DNA from: Paulownia fortunei
Lineage: Eukaryota; Streptophyta; Magnoliopsida; Lamiales; Paulowniaceae
Length of the DNA: 64,000 bases
Direction of reading: 5' to 3'
Assembly (NCBI GenBank): GCA_019321725.1
Contig: CM033121.1
Location: 124,001 to 188,000 of the forward strand
Shown here: positions 24,901 through 36,316 of the stretch, piece by piece
Layout of the letters: each line of letters begins with the position of its first letter
Position numbering within the stretch: the first letter of the stretch is position 1
Translations under genes and position numbers: made by a program
The notes under the pieces: generated by a model
The model's database searches: none
The model's input: the letters and a program-made list of their open reading frames with translations, nothing else
Told to the model about the DNA's origin: nothing

Positions 24901-26550
24901 CATAAAAGGCCAAAATGACATTTATGAAATTCTAAGCAACGATCTTATTGTCTTGTGGGGAAATAGACAAACTAACACTACTTGTCATTAGACAATACGT
25001 ACATACGATATAGAAGAGGACGTTTTCTCCTTTCTTGGTTCTATTCTTCCTTTGGTTGAGGCGACATCAGCAATTTCCTTATATTTTCATCCACATATAA
25101 TGTCTGTTAGATAAACGTGAAGACAAAGACAAATAAAATTCAACCTTTGAAGGATTATATTTGTTTATTAGAAGTCTAAAGAATAAAAGAGAAAGAAGTC
25201 ATTCATGGAAAATTTAGTTACAAGTCAGTCAATGAAAGTGGGACCATATCCTCTAATCTATACCTACGCATTTCTTTAATAACGGCACATCAAAACAAGT
25301 TAATTACTAACTAATTACGTACTGGTACGTTAAACTTGGTGTCCCAACCTTATCAACAATGTGACGATAAGTGGTTTTGTTCCCTCAAATAACTGGACAA
25401 ATCATATCCATGGCTGGAATCTGAGTATCTGACCCTCTTAGATATATAGTCAGAAACAGAGAGATCATAGTGACTCAATTCATAAATTATTTTCCATGCT
25501 TCTAATGTGTCCAAAATTTTCGTCATTAATGCGTAAAACAGTATCAACTTGTGATTATCTAATAGTAAAAGAAAAAACAAAAAAGAAAAACTTTCCTATG
25601 TGATTTCTATCCATGTACCTTATGTGGCAATACTCAACTACTCATTGTGGTTGACCACTCATTTTATAGAGTAGATTAATTTACAAATAAGTTTACTTAT
25701 ATCACTCCTCTTTTCTTTTTCTTTTTTTTTTCCCTAACTGTTACAACCTAGCAGATGTTATCTAGATTAATATAATATTCTTTTGCTGAATCAAATGGTC
25801 GTCGTGGGATGCAATATTTACCTGTTCCAACGTTTTGGCTGAATTAATCAATTGGCTTTCTTGATCATCGATCATGTGCGTAGTGTTATAATTAACCACC
25901 CTCACTGTTAGAAATGCTACCTCTTTTTTATAGTTCACGAACTACTCTCAATAACACACACACACACACACACACATGATGTAAACAACAAAGATTTCCT
26001 TCATTGCTTTTGAGGCCAAGTTAGAGAAGGACATTGGTAGAAATATATATGGTCCCTTTTGAATCAAGAGTCAAAACAAATCCATAACCTAATTTGTCCA
26101 TTAGACAACTTTTGATTGTTCTTGAAATATTTATATCTTAAAAAAAATGTAAGCCAACGAAGCAACATCAATAGCATGAATATACACAAAGAGGCCACAT
26201 GACTTTATGGGGGAGCCCCCACAAAACAGCATCCACAAACTCACACTTCTTGGAAGTTGGAACAGTGTACACCACCAAACTCCTTGGCCAACTTTTTATT
26301 TTTCTATCCAAAATATTGATCTAAACATTATTGATACATATTAGTCACTCATCCTACCTCCTTACGTAACCTCTCCACCAGGCATCCACACACACACACA
26401 CACGCCCCCCTCCCTCCAGCCCTATTAGCTAGCAGCATTCTTAGTAAACAGTACAATTTCATAGTCATCTATCAACTAACACTAAACAAACCAATTTCTC
26501 TTATATTCAACTCTCCACCACACACGCACACACACACAGAGCTTGAGAAA
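21996..26550. other. Long gene-poor interval upstream of the PDLP gene
   Basis: Very AT-rich from 22080 to 23300. Around 23560-24010 the text repeats itself loosely (tagactataatgacctttt-like, tttctc-taaaaa, aaagttct...caaactgcaagaacac), suggesting a small diverged tandem duplication of about 280 bp. Microsatellites: (TA)n at 24762-24781, (CA)n at 25954-25976 and near 26388-26403. The last few hundred bases are CT/CA-rich and form the PDLP promoter and 5' UTR. No gene is supported; the frames at 24373-24588 and 25353-25580 have no recognisable features. Confidence 0.5.
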
Positions 26551-28980
26551 ATGAACATGCATGGTGAAACTCTTCCTCTCTCTTCTGCTCTCTGGATTTT
26601 CCTTGTAATTGTTCTCTCACTCTTTGCAAACCCTTCAACTTCTTCTCTAGAGTCTTTCATATACGTAGGCTGCTCCCAGCTCAAATACAACCCCGGCACC
26701 CCCTATGAATCTAACGTCAACTCCATACTCGCTTCTCTAGTCAACTCAGCTTCCATCTCCAACTTCAACAACTTCAAGATTTCCCTCCCGGGCTCCACCC
26801 AGAGCGACGTCGTCTACGGTCTCTTCCAGTGCCGCGGCGACCTCAGCAACTCCGACTGCCACGACTGCGTCGCCAACGCAGTGACTCGACTCGGCACCTT
26901 CTGTGTCGGCACGTCCGGCGGCGCGTTGCAGCTGGAGGGGTGTTTTATCAAGTACGATAACACAGCATTCTTGGGCGCCGAAGACAAGGCTGTGGTGTCA
27001 AATAAATGTGGGCCGTCGATTGGGTATGACTCTGACTTGTTGACTCGGAGGGACGCTGTGCTGGCATATCTTACGGGTGGAGGGCAGTATTTTCGGGTAG
27101 GTGGGTCCGGGAAAGTTCAGGGAATGGTTCAGTGCGTACAGGATTTGAGAATGAGCGAGTGCCAGGATTGCTTATCGGAGGCGATCCAACGGCTGAAAAG
27201 TGAGTGTGGAACGTCACCCTGGGGGGACATGTTCTTGGGCAAGTGCTACGCTCGGTACTCGGAGCGTGGCTACTCATCCAAAAGCGGTAAGCTCCACCAC
27301 CATGGGTGGTGGTTCATGGCTTCTGTCTTTAATTTTTCTTTAATTTTAGTCATGTTTTGGTAGGCGAATTCTATTAGTGTTGTTACTTCTATTGCTAATT
27401 AATTATTACAGTAACTTGTAAAATTAAGGTTTTGTATAACTAGGTTGTGTTTAATGCATGGTCCTCTTGTTAACTGTTGAATTTGTATTGAATTCGGATG
27501 AGTACTAGCTAGTTTTATCTAAATAGACATGCGTATTTACGGCAGCCTATTCTTGATTCATTTGGAGAAAATATATGCTCCTTGTAGCTAGAAGATGTTA
27601 TATATCGTTCTTGGGTTTCTTTTTGGTTTTGGACTTGATTTTTACTTGAATAACTATTGAGTTATTACACTAGTAACAAAGCTAATTTTGAATGATCATT
27701 TATAAAAGTGGTCGTGAAATTCATATAGTCAATTTTTTTTACAAAGGAAAAGGAAAAGGTTAAAGTTTGCAGCAAAGGTATCCTTATTCTTTTTCGCTTT
27801 TAGAGACTGTAAACATATGAGGTGAACTTTGAGTTGCTCTTGCAAATTTTTTTTGCCAAATGCCAACTTATGGATAAAAGGCGTGAATGAGATGATCCGA
27901 GACTTACTTTTTCTTCGCAAGAAAAATTCGTTGAAAATTTTATATATTTGAAATATTTGTGTCTATTTTTCTTACACAAATTTATGGAATATGGTACATT
28001 GCCAAAAGTATGTTTGCATGGGAATTATTAAACCTGCACATAGAGAGAGGAAAAAGACATAATATAATTTAGGAAGCCTAACTCTTATATATAGATGATG
28101 AATCGAAAAGACTGAATTATTATTATCCACCAATTAAATAGAACTACCCTAATACATAATCAGCTGCATGCTTCTCTTATAAATAAATAAAATAATAAAA
28201 ACGCAGTTCCTAAAATGCTCCATGTAATTAAGCCCGTCATCATGTCATTATTGATAATATAAATTCTCAAGTTGTTGACCAGCCGGGTACTATAATAACT
28301 GTGTTTTTACTTTTATTATCATGAGATGTGCCAACTTAGTTGCCCTGTCACAAAATGCAAGAGTTTTGTAGAATTAAGAAGCAATTCTTCGACTTCAATG
28401 ACTATTGTTTGCATCAATATGGGTTCATTTGGTTTTTAATTCGTACAAATTATATATATAAGTGGATTTTCTATTTTAAGTATATATGAAGACATCAAAA
28501 AGCAATATTAGATTCTACAAAGTGAAAATAAATAATTAGTTAATCTAAGTTTTAGCAAGGATCGTAGATGCATGAGGAAAGGCATGAATTAGCAACTTGT
28601 ACATCGAATCTGAGGTGTGATTGGTCCTAAAGATCGTTGTTTTAGCAAATAAAACAATCAATTGCCAAATGTGTATGTTGTTTTTGGAAGGACAAACTTA
28701 TGTGAGCAAAAGAAAAACCAGAAAATTGAAATGTTGAATTGATTCTTTGGAAATTAAATTGTAGATATAGGATTTGATAAGCATATATGTATACTTGCTA
28801 GATATATTGAGAAACTGTTTTTTCTCTTTTCTTTGTGGTATTACAGAAAACGACGATGAGATGGAGAAAACACTTGCCATAATTATTGGACTCATAGCTT
28901 GTGTTGCACTGCTCATTGTTTGCCTCTCATTCCTGAGTAAAATTTTAGACAGGAAAGGTAATGAAGGCTCCCTCCCCCCC

Positions 28981-29012
<32 letters not shown>

Positions 29013-29111
29013 GTATATATATATACACCTTGTTAATTACCACTTGAAAGAAACAATATTAATAATTAGGAAAATTGTTTGCTTTTGTTAACATGTGCAG
29101 GTGGTAAATAA
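26551..29111 (+). CDS. Plasmodesmata-located protein (two DUF26 domains), PDLP2/3-like
   Basis: Three exons: 26551-27286, 28847-28957 and 29101-29111, both splice junctions in phase 1, giving 285 residues. Features in order: signal peptide (about 1-31); first DUF26/Gnk2 domain with C94-x8-C103-x2-C106; second DUF26 domain with C195-x8-C204-x2-C207; a short acidic linker; one membrane helix (about 255-275, LAIIIGLIACVALLIVCLSF); and a tiny cytosolic tail ending GGK. This is the standard type I PDLP layout. PDLPs sit in the plasma membrane lining plasmodesmata and control cell-to-cell movement through callose deposition. The separate exon for the helix and an 11-nt last exon fit the family. If intron 1 is retained, translation instead ends at 27363 after a different hydrophobic tail (see findings). 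The start is the first ATG, followed directly by the signal sequence. Confidence 0.93.
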
Positions 29112-29710
29112 AGAAGATGGTCGAATTTAAAGTGTTATCCTCTGCTGAATTGCTTTGCTTTGGATGCTTTTTAGCTTTAGTGCAGTAGTGAGTAGTGTCC
29201 TTCACCCCCAAAGAAAACTTGGAAAGTTGAGATAGGGATGTTCATTCATATATAAAACAAAGTGCATTAAAAAAGAAAGTGAAAGAACAAAGATTCCACA
29301 CGCTCCCATGCCACTTTTTCATCCAATAGTTTTGCCTACTTTTGTATAAAGTGCTCTTTCTGCTATTATCTAGAGATTAGTGTCACTTTAGGCTACCTTG
29401 ATCGATGATTCAAATTTGTAATTGAAAATCAATATTCCCAAAGATTGGACTCAATTGATCTGTGACATGTACTTGATAATGTTGCTCCAAATTAAAACAT
29501 GAAAATTTTTGAATTCCTCAACTGCATTTAATTGCATAATCTTGGTAAATACTCAACCGATATATATTTCACCAATTTTTATTGAGTTTTAGCCACTTGG
29601 TTATGTTGCCTTGGTGGATTATTTGCCCCTTACATGCATGAGTCTAAAGATTACCAATTGTTGTTGTCGGATTTGAATTAAATCCTTGGTTGAGTATATA
29701 GGTTAATGAG

Positions 29711-29749
<39 letters not shown>

Positions 29750-31340
29750 TTCTTTCCGTCACTCATGTTATGAATCTATAATAGCGCTTTTAAAGTATAG
29801 AGTAGAAGAAGAGCGCATGTCGAATGGTGAGTGACCGAGCAGAATTCGGTCTTAAATTGTTTGCTTTAACTGTCATAACATCAGCAGAAAAATAGGAAAA
29901 TTGCATTGAGCTCTCCTGAACTTTCAATTACTAGCGAGCAGCTCCAAACGTTTCAAATGTTGGCAAAGACCTCCCCTTCACTAGTTGACCGTTAAGTTTC
30001 TGTTAAAGAATATGGGTGGGACCATATGATAGCATAATTCATGGGTTTCACATTTCAGGATTGATTTTTTTTTTATTTTTTATTTTGTGGGTGGGGTGGG
30101 GCCTGGGGGTTGGTATTTCAACAATTATTCAGCATTTCATTTTTTATACGCAATAATGAAAAATTCAAGTATTTAAAAAGTAGGGAAAAATCATATAAGT
30201 TGATTAGTAAAATTGGGACAAAATATATTAGGGTGTATGTTTTGTTATAATGCACAAAATAGCACTTTCGCTAAAAGTTTATGGGTGTTTTAGTCTTTTG
30301 CCAAAAAAAGTTAACGGAAAAGGTGACCAATGGGAGGTCTATACAAATAAATCAAACATCAACAGGCGGATATCAAATAACCGCAATTAAAGGAAGGTGG
30401 AGGACATTTTCCCGGAGAAAATTGACACCACTACCTCCATCTGTCTCTTATATTATTCATCAATGGCAACACAGCTACACTATAAAATAAAACTAGCTGT
30501 TTTCATGTGGGTGCTTCTCTATGCAGTTCTATTGCTTTCGCTTTTGCAATCTTTTTTTTTTTTTTAATGTATAATACTATAATGTACTATAAAATGAAGT
30601 GCATAACGTATTTTTCGTAGCAACACTCTTTATATACGGATTAATAGAAATTAAATGAATAAAATATTATTTAAAATAAATATTTAATTCTGAATATACA
30701 ATTTAGATAGTGTGATCAAACGTATAAAATATTTTTAATTTTGAATTTACAGTTTAGATATAGTGATTAAATGTATAAACTATTTTCTTAACAATATATA
30801 TTTGATTTTGAATTATATACACGTAAAATATAATATATGATGAAATATAATTTAAAATAAAATTAATATATGGCACTATTACTATTTAATGCTCATGTTT
30901 AACCAGAAACATATTTTACGTGAAGTTATCGAGTGTGATCAATGTCATAAAGCTAATCACTACGAACAGTGATGGGGACAACATTCCCTTTAAGTTTCAA
31001 TTCAAATGTGTGGCTATTTTGATAATTAAAAATGGACAACTAAAATAGTTGGAGACGTCTACTAAAATTTGTAGAATCCTCTCTTCCTCTAATTATCAAT
31101 TGCTTTTATATTGTTTGATAAGTTTCAACTAGGTAGATTAACATGTCAATCGTGCTTTAAGCTTGGCAAACAACAAATTTAGATCAATTTTGCTTGAATT
31201 TTATTATTTCAAACACTCTCACAATACATATGCCTTGTGTTCTACATCACTTTTTCGATCTATTGATCAATTGGACTCCAATTTTACGACCAAATTTACT
31301 TAAACTTGGACAATGTTACAGCATAAATGAACAAAAAATG
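29112..31340. other. Gene-free interval
   Basis: PDLP 3' UTR and then AT-rich DNA. A (TA)n microsatellite is at 29711-29744. The plus-strand frame at 30281-30490 has no recognised domain. Nothing else is supported. Confidence 0.5.
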
Positions 31341-31347
31341 CATCTAA

Positions 31348-31373
31348 ACACACACACACACACACACACACAC
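31348..31373. repeat. (CA)n microsatellite
   Basis: About 13 CA units in the promoter or 5' UTR region of the BAP31-like gene, some 240 bp upstream of its ATG. Confidence 0.9.
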
Positions 31374-31468
31374 CGAAAACACTACAAACTTCCAAAATAC
31401 GTTGGCTTCGTCTCCTCCAAGAGCTGCCACTTTTGCTTACACCTGTTGCCGCAATCACCCAGACAAGC

Positions 31469-31474
31469 CACGTG
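31469..31474. promoter_or_regulatory. G-box/ABRE-like CACGTG upstream of the BAP31-like gene
   Basis: The palindrome CACGTG in the context GCCACGTGTCC, about 138 bp upstream of the ATG at 31612. ACGTGTC is the core of ABA-responsive elements bound by bZIP factors in plants, and bZIP factors of the ER-stress response also bind ACGT cores. Binding here is an inference. Confidence 0.4.
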
Positions 31475-31611
31475 TCCTTCCCACCCGCCACCTGACCCGG
31501 ATCCCCTTTCTTACTAAGATTTCCATATTCACAAAGGCCACAGCACTTCCCTATCAGTAACACCACTCCTCAGTTCTCTCAGAAAGAAAAACGTAAAAGC
31601 AATCCCTAAAA

Positions 31612-32010
31612 ATGGCATTGGAATGGGTAGTTCTGAGCTACGTCGCGGCCGCTGAAGCCACGATGGTCCTGCTACTGACTCTGCCGCCTGGCTTGAATCC
31701 TCTGCGGAAGGGTGTAATCTCCGTCACCCGCAATCTGCTGAAACCATTACTCGCGGTGGTTCCCTTCTGCCTATTCTTGTTGTTGGACATTTATTGGAAG
31801 TACGATACTCGGCCGAGGTGCAAATCGCCGGAGTCGTGTACCCCAACGGAGCTCATGCGCCACCAGAAATCGACTCTCAAGTCCCAACGCAATGCTCTGC
31901 TGATCGCGGCGGCGTTAATGTTCTATTGGATGCTTTTCGCGGTGACGCGTTTGGCTGTAGAGGAGGAGCAGTTGAATGAGCGAGTCGTGCGGCTCAAGAA
32001 CCGGGACTGA
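31612..32010 (+). CDS. BAP31-like ER transmembrane protein
   Basis: An intronless frame of 132 residues, GC-rich compared with its flanks. Three hydrophobic segments are visible: about 5-25 (WVVLSYVAAAEATMVLLL), 42-62 (LLKPLLAVVPFCLFLLLDIYW) and 95-114 (LLIAAALMFYWMLFAVTRL). A charged C-terminus (EEEQLNERVVRLKNRD) follows. The layout matches the short plant proteins annotated as B-cell receptor-associated protein 31-like or Yet-like ER membrane proteins. In animals and yeast, BAP31/Yet proteins act in ER membrane-protein sorting; the role of the short plant forms is largely uncharacterised. There is no long coiled coil or KKxx tail as in animal BAP31. The start fits the first ATG after an A-rich leader. 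Confidence 0.85.
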   Translation: MALEWVVLSYVAAAEATMVLLLTLPPGLNPLRKGVISVTRNLLKPLLAVVPFCLFLLLDIYWKYDTRPRCKSPESCTPTELMRHQKSTLKSQRNALLIAAALMFYWMLFAVTRLAVEEEQLNERVVRLKNRD

Positions 32011-32519
32011 CTCGATTTCCCTGTCATTCTTACATCAGAATTAGTTGAAGTTGTTTTGAGTTTTTCTTTTTTTCTTTTTCCCTTTCTTGGAATTTTTATA
32101 TGTTGTTTATGGATATCCTGAGTTCGAGTTTATGTGTTAACATTTCATGAAATTTAAAAAAAAATGTTTAAATAAAATAGTTAGTATCTTACATTTCGAA
32201 GTTTAATTTAATGTTAATAGTGATGTATCAAAAAATTAATGCATCCATTCATTTATAAATTTATATTGCCTACTTTAAAAGTAATAATGAAAACTCTCAC
32301 TTATACCTGTGTATGTGTTGAATTATATTTTTATTTAATGTATTTGTCAGTAAAAGCAAATTCAACCAGGCTATTTAGGTTTGCTCACAAAAATTAAATA
32401 TCGAACACCGATAAACGTAGTCACAAGCTTAGCATCAACAAACCCATTTGCATAGAAATACATATCAAGTGGGGACTTATTATTGAGTAGTAGATAGGAA
32501 TAGGAATACAGGATGATGA
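32011..32519. other. Intergenic, AT-rich
   Basis: 3' UTR of the BAP31-like gene and, on the other strand, sequence 3' of the candidate terminal exon at 32520-32636. Nothing else is seen. Confidence 0.5.
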
Positions 32520-32636
32520 TTATTGATTAAGCAGAGGAGCAGCAAGATGATGAGCCAGGATGTCTTTGGCGACATTTAGGCAGAAGTACTCCATTAAAGT
32601 GTCAGGGTCTGGAACATCCTCATTCAGCTTCTCGTA
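32520..32636 (-). CDS. Candidate orphan terminal exon of an unidentified gene
   Basis: On the minus strand, directly after a CTTCTAG acceptor, an open 39-codon stretch starts YEKLNEDVPDPDTLMEYFCL, continues through NVAKDILAHHLAAPLL and ends at a TAA at 32520-32522. Its composition looks coding, it is exactly in phase from the acceptor, and it is GC-richer than its flanks. I do not recognise the family. The matching upstream exons should lie at higher coordinates, but the next 3.5 kb is a hAT transposon and none could be identified beyond it. It may be the surviving 3' exon of a broken gene or part of a gene with a very long intron. Confidence 0.4.
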   Translation of the reverse strand, partial: YEKLNEDVPDPDTLMEYFCLNVAKDILAHHLAAPLLNQ

Positions 32637-32647
32637 CTAGAAGGTTT

Positions 32648-35600
32648 ATGAGATGTTAATGGGGCGAGTTTAGAAAGTCCCGTCAAAAAAATATAAATTC
32701 GAAACTCATCACACCCGTTTCTATTTAATCCTAGAGCCATACCCGGCGGGTCTAACCCGCCAAATCCGCTAATAGTTGTAAATGGGTCTCTAAAGTCTTT
32801 GAAGTTTGATCAAATAATAAGAACATAAACAATAAAGATTTTAAATTCTGTCGTATAATCAAAATTGTTAAAAATTAACACAAATCACACATATAAGCCA
32901 ACCTACTACTAATCACAATAATAATTTATAATTCTATAATCAAAGTATTCAACAAAAAAATTCTTCTTAATATTACAAACTCCTTAAATATATTTTAAAT
33001 TCAATTCTTCAATTGAAAAGAGAAAAACAACCAACTTAGAGTGTAAAAGTTGATAATACAAGCCCTCAAATCACACATAAAAATAACTAAAGTTGACATT
33101 ACTCATCAAATTACAAAACCTCAATTAAAAAAATCACATCTATAGTCAAATTATTAAATAATTCAACATAATGAAATTAACTAGTCAATATCTCACTATC
33201 ACATTCTTCACCATCTTCTCCCCATCAAGCATTATAGGACAAGTTAATATACCAACGAGTGTTGAACAAGTCCCTACAAGAATAAATAAATAAATTATGT
33301 AAACTTTGTTAAATGCTATAGATAGAATATATGATAAAAATATAATTATAAGTTTATTTACTTTTTACCTCATTCCACAACCAACGACGAGTGCACATCA
33401 ATGCTTTCAAAGTAGTTGGATGAAGCCTACTACGATGAGGACTAGCCATCATTTTCTATAAATTAGGATATTTAACTCCATTTGTCTTCCACCAACCAAG
33501 AATATCAAAATTTTGAGTTTTGGGCAAAACACTTTCTTCCAAATACATATCCAACTCCGAGGTTAGGGACATTGAAGTAGTGGGATTTGAACTTGAAGCC
33601 ACAAATTTGTCGTACATCTCTAAAGTGTCACTATTAGATGCATCAAGAAGACTAGAAATACAAGATGATGATGCACTCTGAACAATCGCTAAACTACTAA
33701 AACTCGAGCTATTTTCATTCAAAGTTGCAGCTCTAGATTGGTAATCAACCAACAAATCATAACAGTTCTGTCGAATCTCATCTACTTTAAATTGTGATAT
33801 TTCACCATAAATTAGTAGGAAGTAAAACTCAACAAGTTTCAATTTATACCTCGCATCTCAATCAGCAGCAACCCCCATCATAATATGACAAACACCCCAA
33901 TACTTTTCATATTTTTCTAACATTTTCTCCGTCATATAATGGATCATAATATTTAAACTCTTCACCCACTCATCCAATTTTAATTTGCAGTCCATGAAAG
34001 ATTTAACAAGCAAATCAGATTACACCTTAGCTGTATGTGGAGCTGGAATATATATAAACCTAAATAAAATAATCAAATGTCATAATTATATTTTTTTAAA
34101 TGTGTCAAATACTTAGAAATTAAAATTGAACATACCTCAAAATGCAATGTTGTAGAATCCATGAATCATCAATATAGTGTCCAGTAATTGTCATGAAACC
34201 TTTCTTAGTATTGTTTGATGTCCACATGTCAGTTATGATAGCAATACGACAATTAAGCTTGTCCAACAATTTATAACATTTAGCCCTCTGAACATTGTAA
34301 ATTTTTAAAATATCACTTCTAAGTGTGTTTCTTGAGATCATGTTAAAGCAAGGTTGGAGGCTGACAACAAATTTTCGAAACCCGATATGTTCAACAATAC
34401 TAAGAGAATAATCATGTAAGATGATCATCGAAGCAAGCTTATCCCTTGAATCTTCTTGGTTGAAAATATGTGTTGTCAATTCTTGGCTTCCACTAGTTTT
34501 CTTATTGGCAATTATTAGACTTTGACGGATATTTATTTTTCTTGGTCGCTTTCTACAAGTCCTCTCATAATATTTTTTCAAATGGGTAGTTCCATGACTA
34601 GCTGGAGCTTTGAGACGGGTTTTATAGTAGTTACACTCAGCATACTGAGTGTTCTCAACTATCAATCTTTTAAAGTAGTTCCAAGCCTCCGATGTATTTA
34701 TTTTTTTTGCGACTATTTTCAGAAATATCCTCAACTCCCAAGTCATCATTACCTTCATTATTAATTTCTAACATCGTATTGTTTTCTAGGGGAGCAATAG
34801 ATGGTAGAGAATTATTCCCCTCTTCAGATTCCATATGTTAATTGTTAGTGATAATTAATAAATTAGTAAAAAAATTGCACATACAAGGTATTAAGAAAGT
34901 GAAATATCAAAATGCATAAGAAATGTATAATAGAATAACAATTCAAATATCAAGTCAAAATACATTATATACAACATTTACTGTAATAAATAGAATAACA
35001 AGTCAGATATTAGATGAGTGTTTGGGATAAATAAAGGAAGAAACTAAATTTATCAAAGGATTAGATTATAAATTTCAATATACAAATGAGGTCAATACTG
35101 AAAGTCATCTAATTTGAAAACCCAATCTGCAAAGCTAAATTTTGATAATTTTAACACAAAAAGGAGCATCAATGATTTTTGTTCTCAAACTAAGGCCTAG
35201 GATGACAGCACATCCAAGTCTATGTGTTGAAAGTCGAAGCTTTTGAGAGAGAGTTCAAATGGTTGAACAAAACCAGGAACAAACCCATTGAGATATGAAA
35301 AACAGATAATCATCATTTTTATTGGCGAAATGCAACAATAATAAGCATTTATTAATCATCATTAGCTTTTCTTCATCTCTCTTTGTTATTATGCATTAAA
35401 TTCCCAACTCAGTTTGTTCGATTCTTGGTTTATCTATATGAAAATTGTGCACACAAACACGCACACATAGAGTACTCTCTTTCATTTCTTGCTTGAACAA
35501 ACTAATCTGGGTCCATTTGATTTTCATCCATTTCTTACTGTTTTTCAGCGTGGGTAATTTGGGGTTTTTCTTGAAGCTTTAAATTTATATATTTCTATCA

Positions 35601-36143
35601 ATCTGTTTCTTTTTTTAAGATTTGTTGATGAGATTTCCTTGTGCTGGCATTTTTTTTTCTCTATCATATGTTGGTTATTTTCCCCATATAGCCAATAGTA
35701 GGAAGCTGAGTTTGATGATTTTATTGACATACCAGCTCTTCACCTTTTTTCTTCAATCACTTGTATTAGTTTTGATTTCATCTCTCTAAATACGCAGATT
35801 TAAACACAAGATCTTGTGAAAATATCTTTCAAAAGTATAGAATATATATTACTACTTACTAGGTAAAAATAAAATTTGAGGCATTTGTCAGTGGGTGGTG
35901 CTGGATTGTTGGTGTGGTGGAATTTTCGGCTCACAAACAATGGTGGCTGCCTAGCTGGTGTGGACTATGGAGAGAGAGTGAGAGTGGTGAAAAAGAATGG
36001 GCGGATCTAAAAAAAATGAATCCGTTATTCGCCTCGTTACCTATTTATTCAACCCAAACTCGCCCCAACAGGACGGGTTTATGACAGGTCTAGGTCTTAC
36101 CCGAACCCAATGACGTAGGACCCGGACCCAATGACATCCCTGC
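32648..36143 (-). mobile_element. Defective hAT-superfamily DNA transposon
   Basis: A 3.5-kb element with a transposase remnant on the minus strand. Its right end, read inward, is CAGGGATGTCATTGGGTC. The left end near 32648 reads ATGAGATGTTAATGGGGC, an imperfect inverted match, and both are typical hAT termini. Subterminal regions carry gggcgag/cgggt-type motifs on both sides (32660-32770 and 36000-36130). No 8-bp target-site duplication could be confirmed at these exact borders. The coding part is interrupted (see the transposase entry), so the copy cannot move itself. Confidence 0.75.
33380..34758 (-). pseudogene. hAT transposase (BED finger, dimerisation domain), broken
   Basis: A RICESLEEPER/DAYSLEEPER-type transposase in two surviving pieces. 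The first (34758-34120) has a BED-like zinc finger (AECNYYKTRLKAPASHGTTH...C) whose second Cys is replaced by Tyr. It then has the start of the catalytic core with ITDMWTSNNTKKGFMTITGH, including the first catalytic Asp. A middle part at about 34000-33842 reads MLEKYEKYWGVCHIMMGVAAD, then a TGA stop where the family has the LDPRYK motif, then ARYKLKLVEF. The second piece (33842-33456) ends in the hAT C-terminal dimerisation motif SELDMYLEE...FDILGWWKTNGVKYPNL. After a stop, SPHRSRLHPTTLKALMCTRRWLW follows near 33380-33450, with the usual ~25-residue segment between them missing. Part of the catalytic core is also missing. Confidence 0.85.
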
Positions 36144-36316
36144 GCCTACCCCTAAGGAACATTTACTTTCTTGCTTTCAGACGGATGCTTGTTCGCTTGT
36201 TTAATGCATTAGCGATCTTTCAACAGAGTGCATGATGGCAATATTTTTGGCTATGGTGAGTATTTTATTGAAATATTTATGCATGATTTTTCTATGGTAA
36301 GTGGTTTCTTTGGTTC

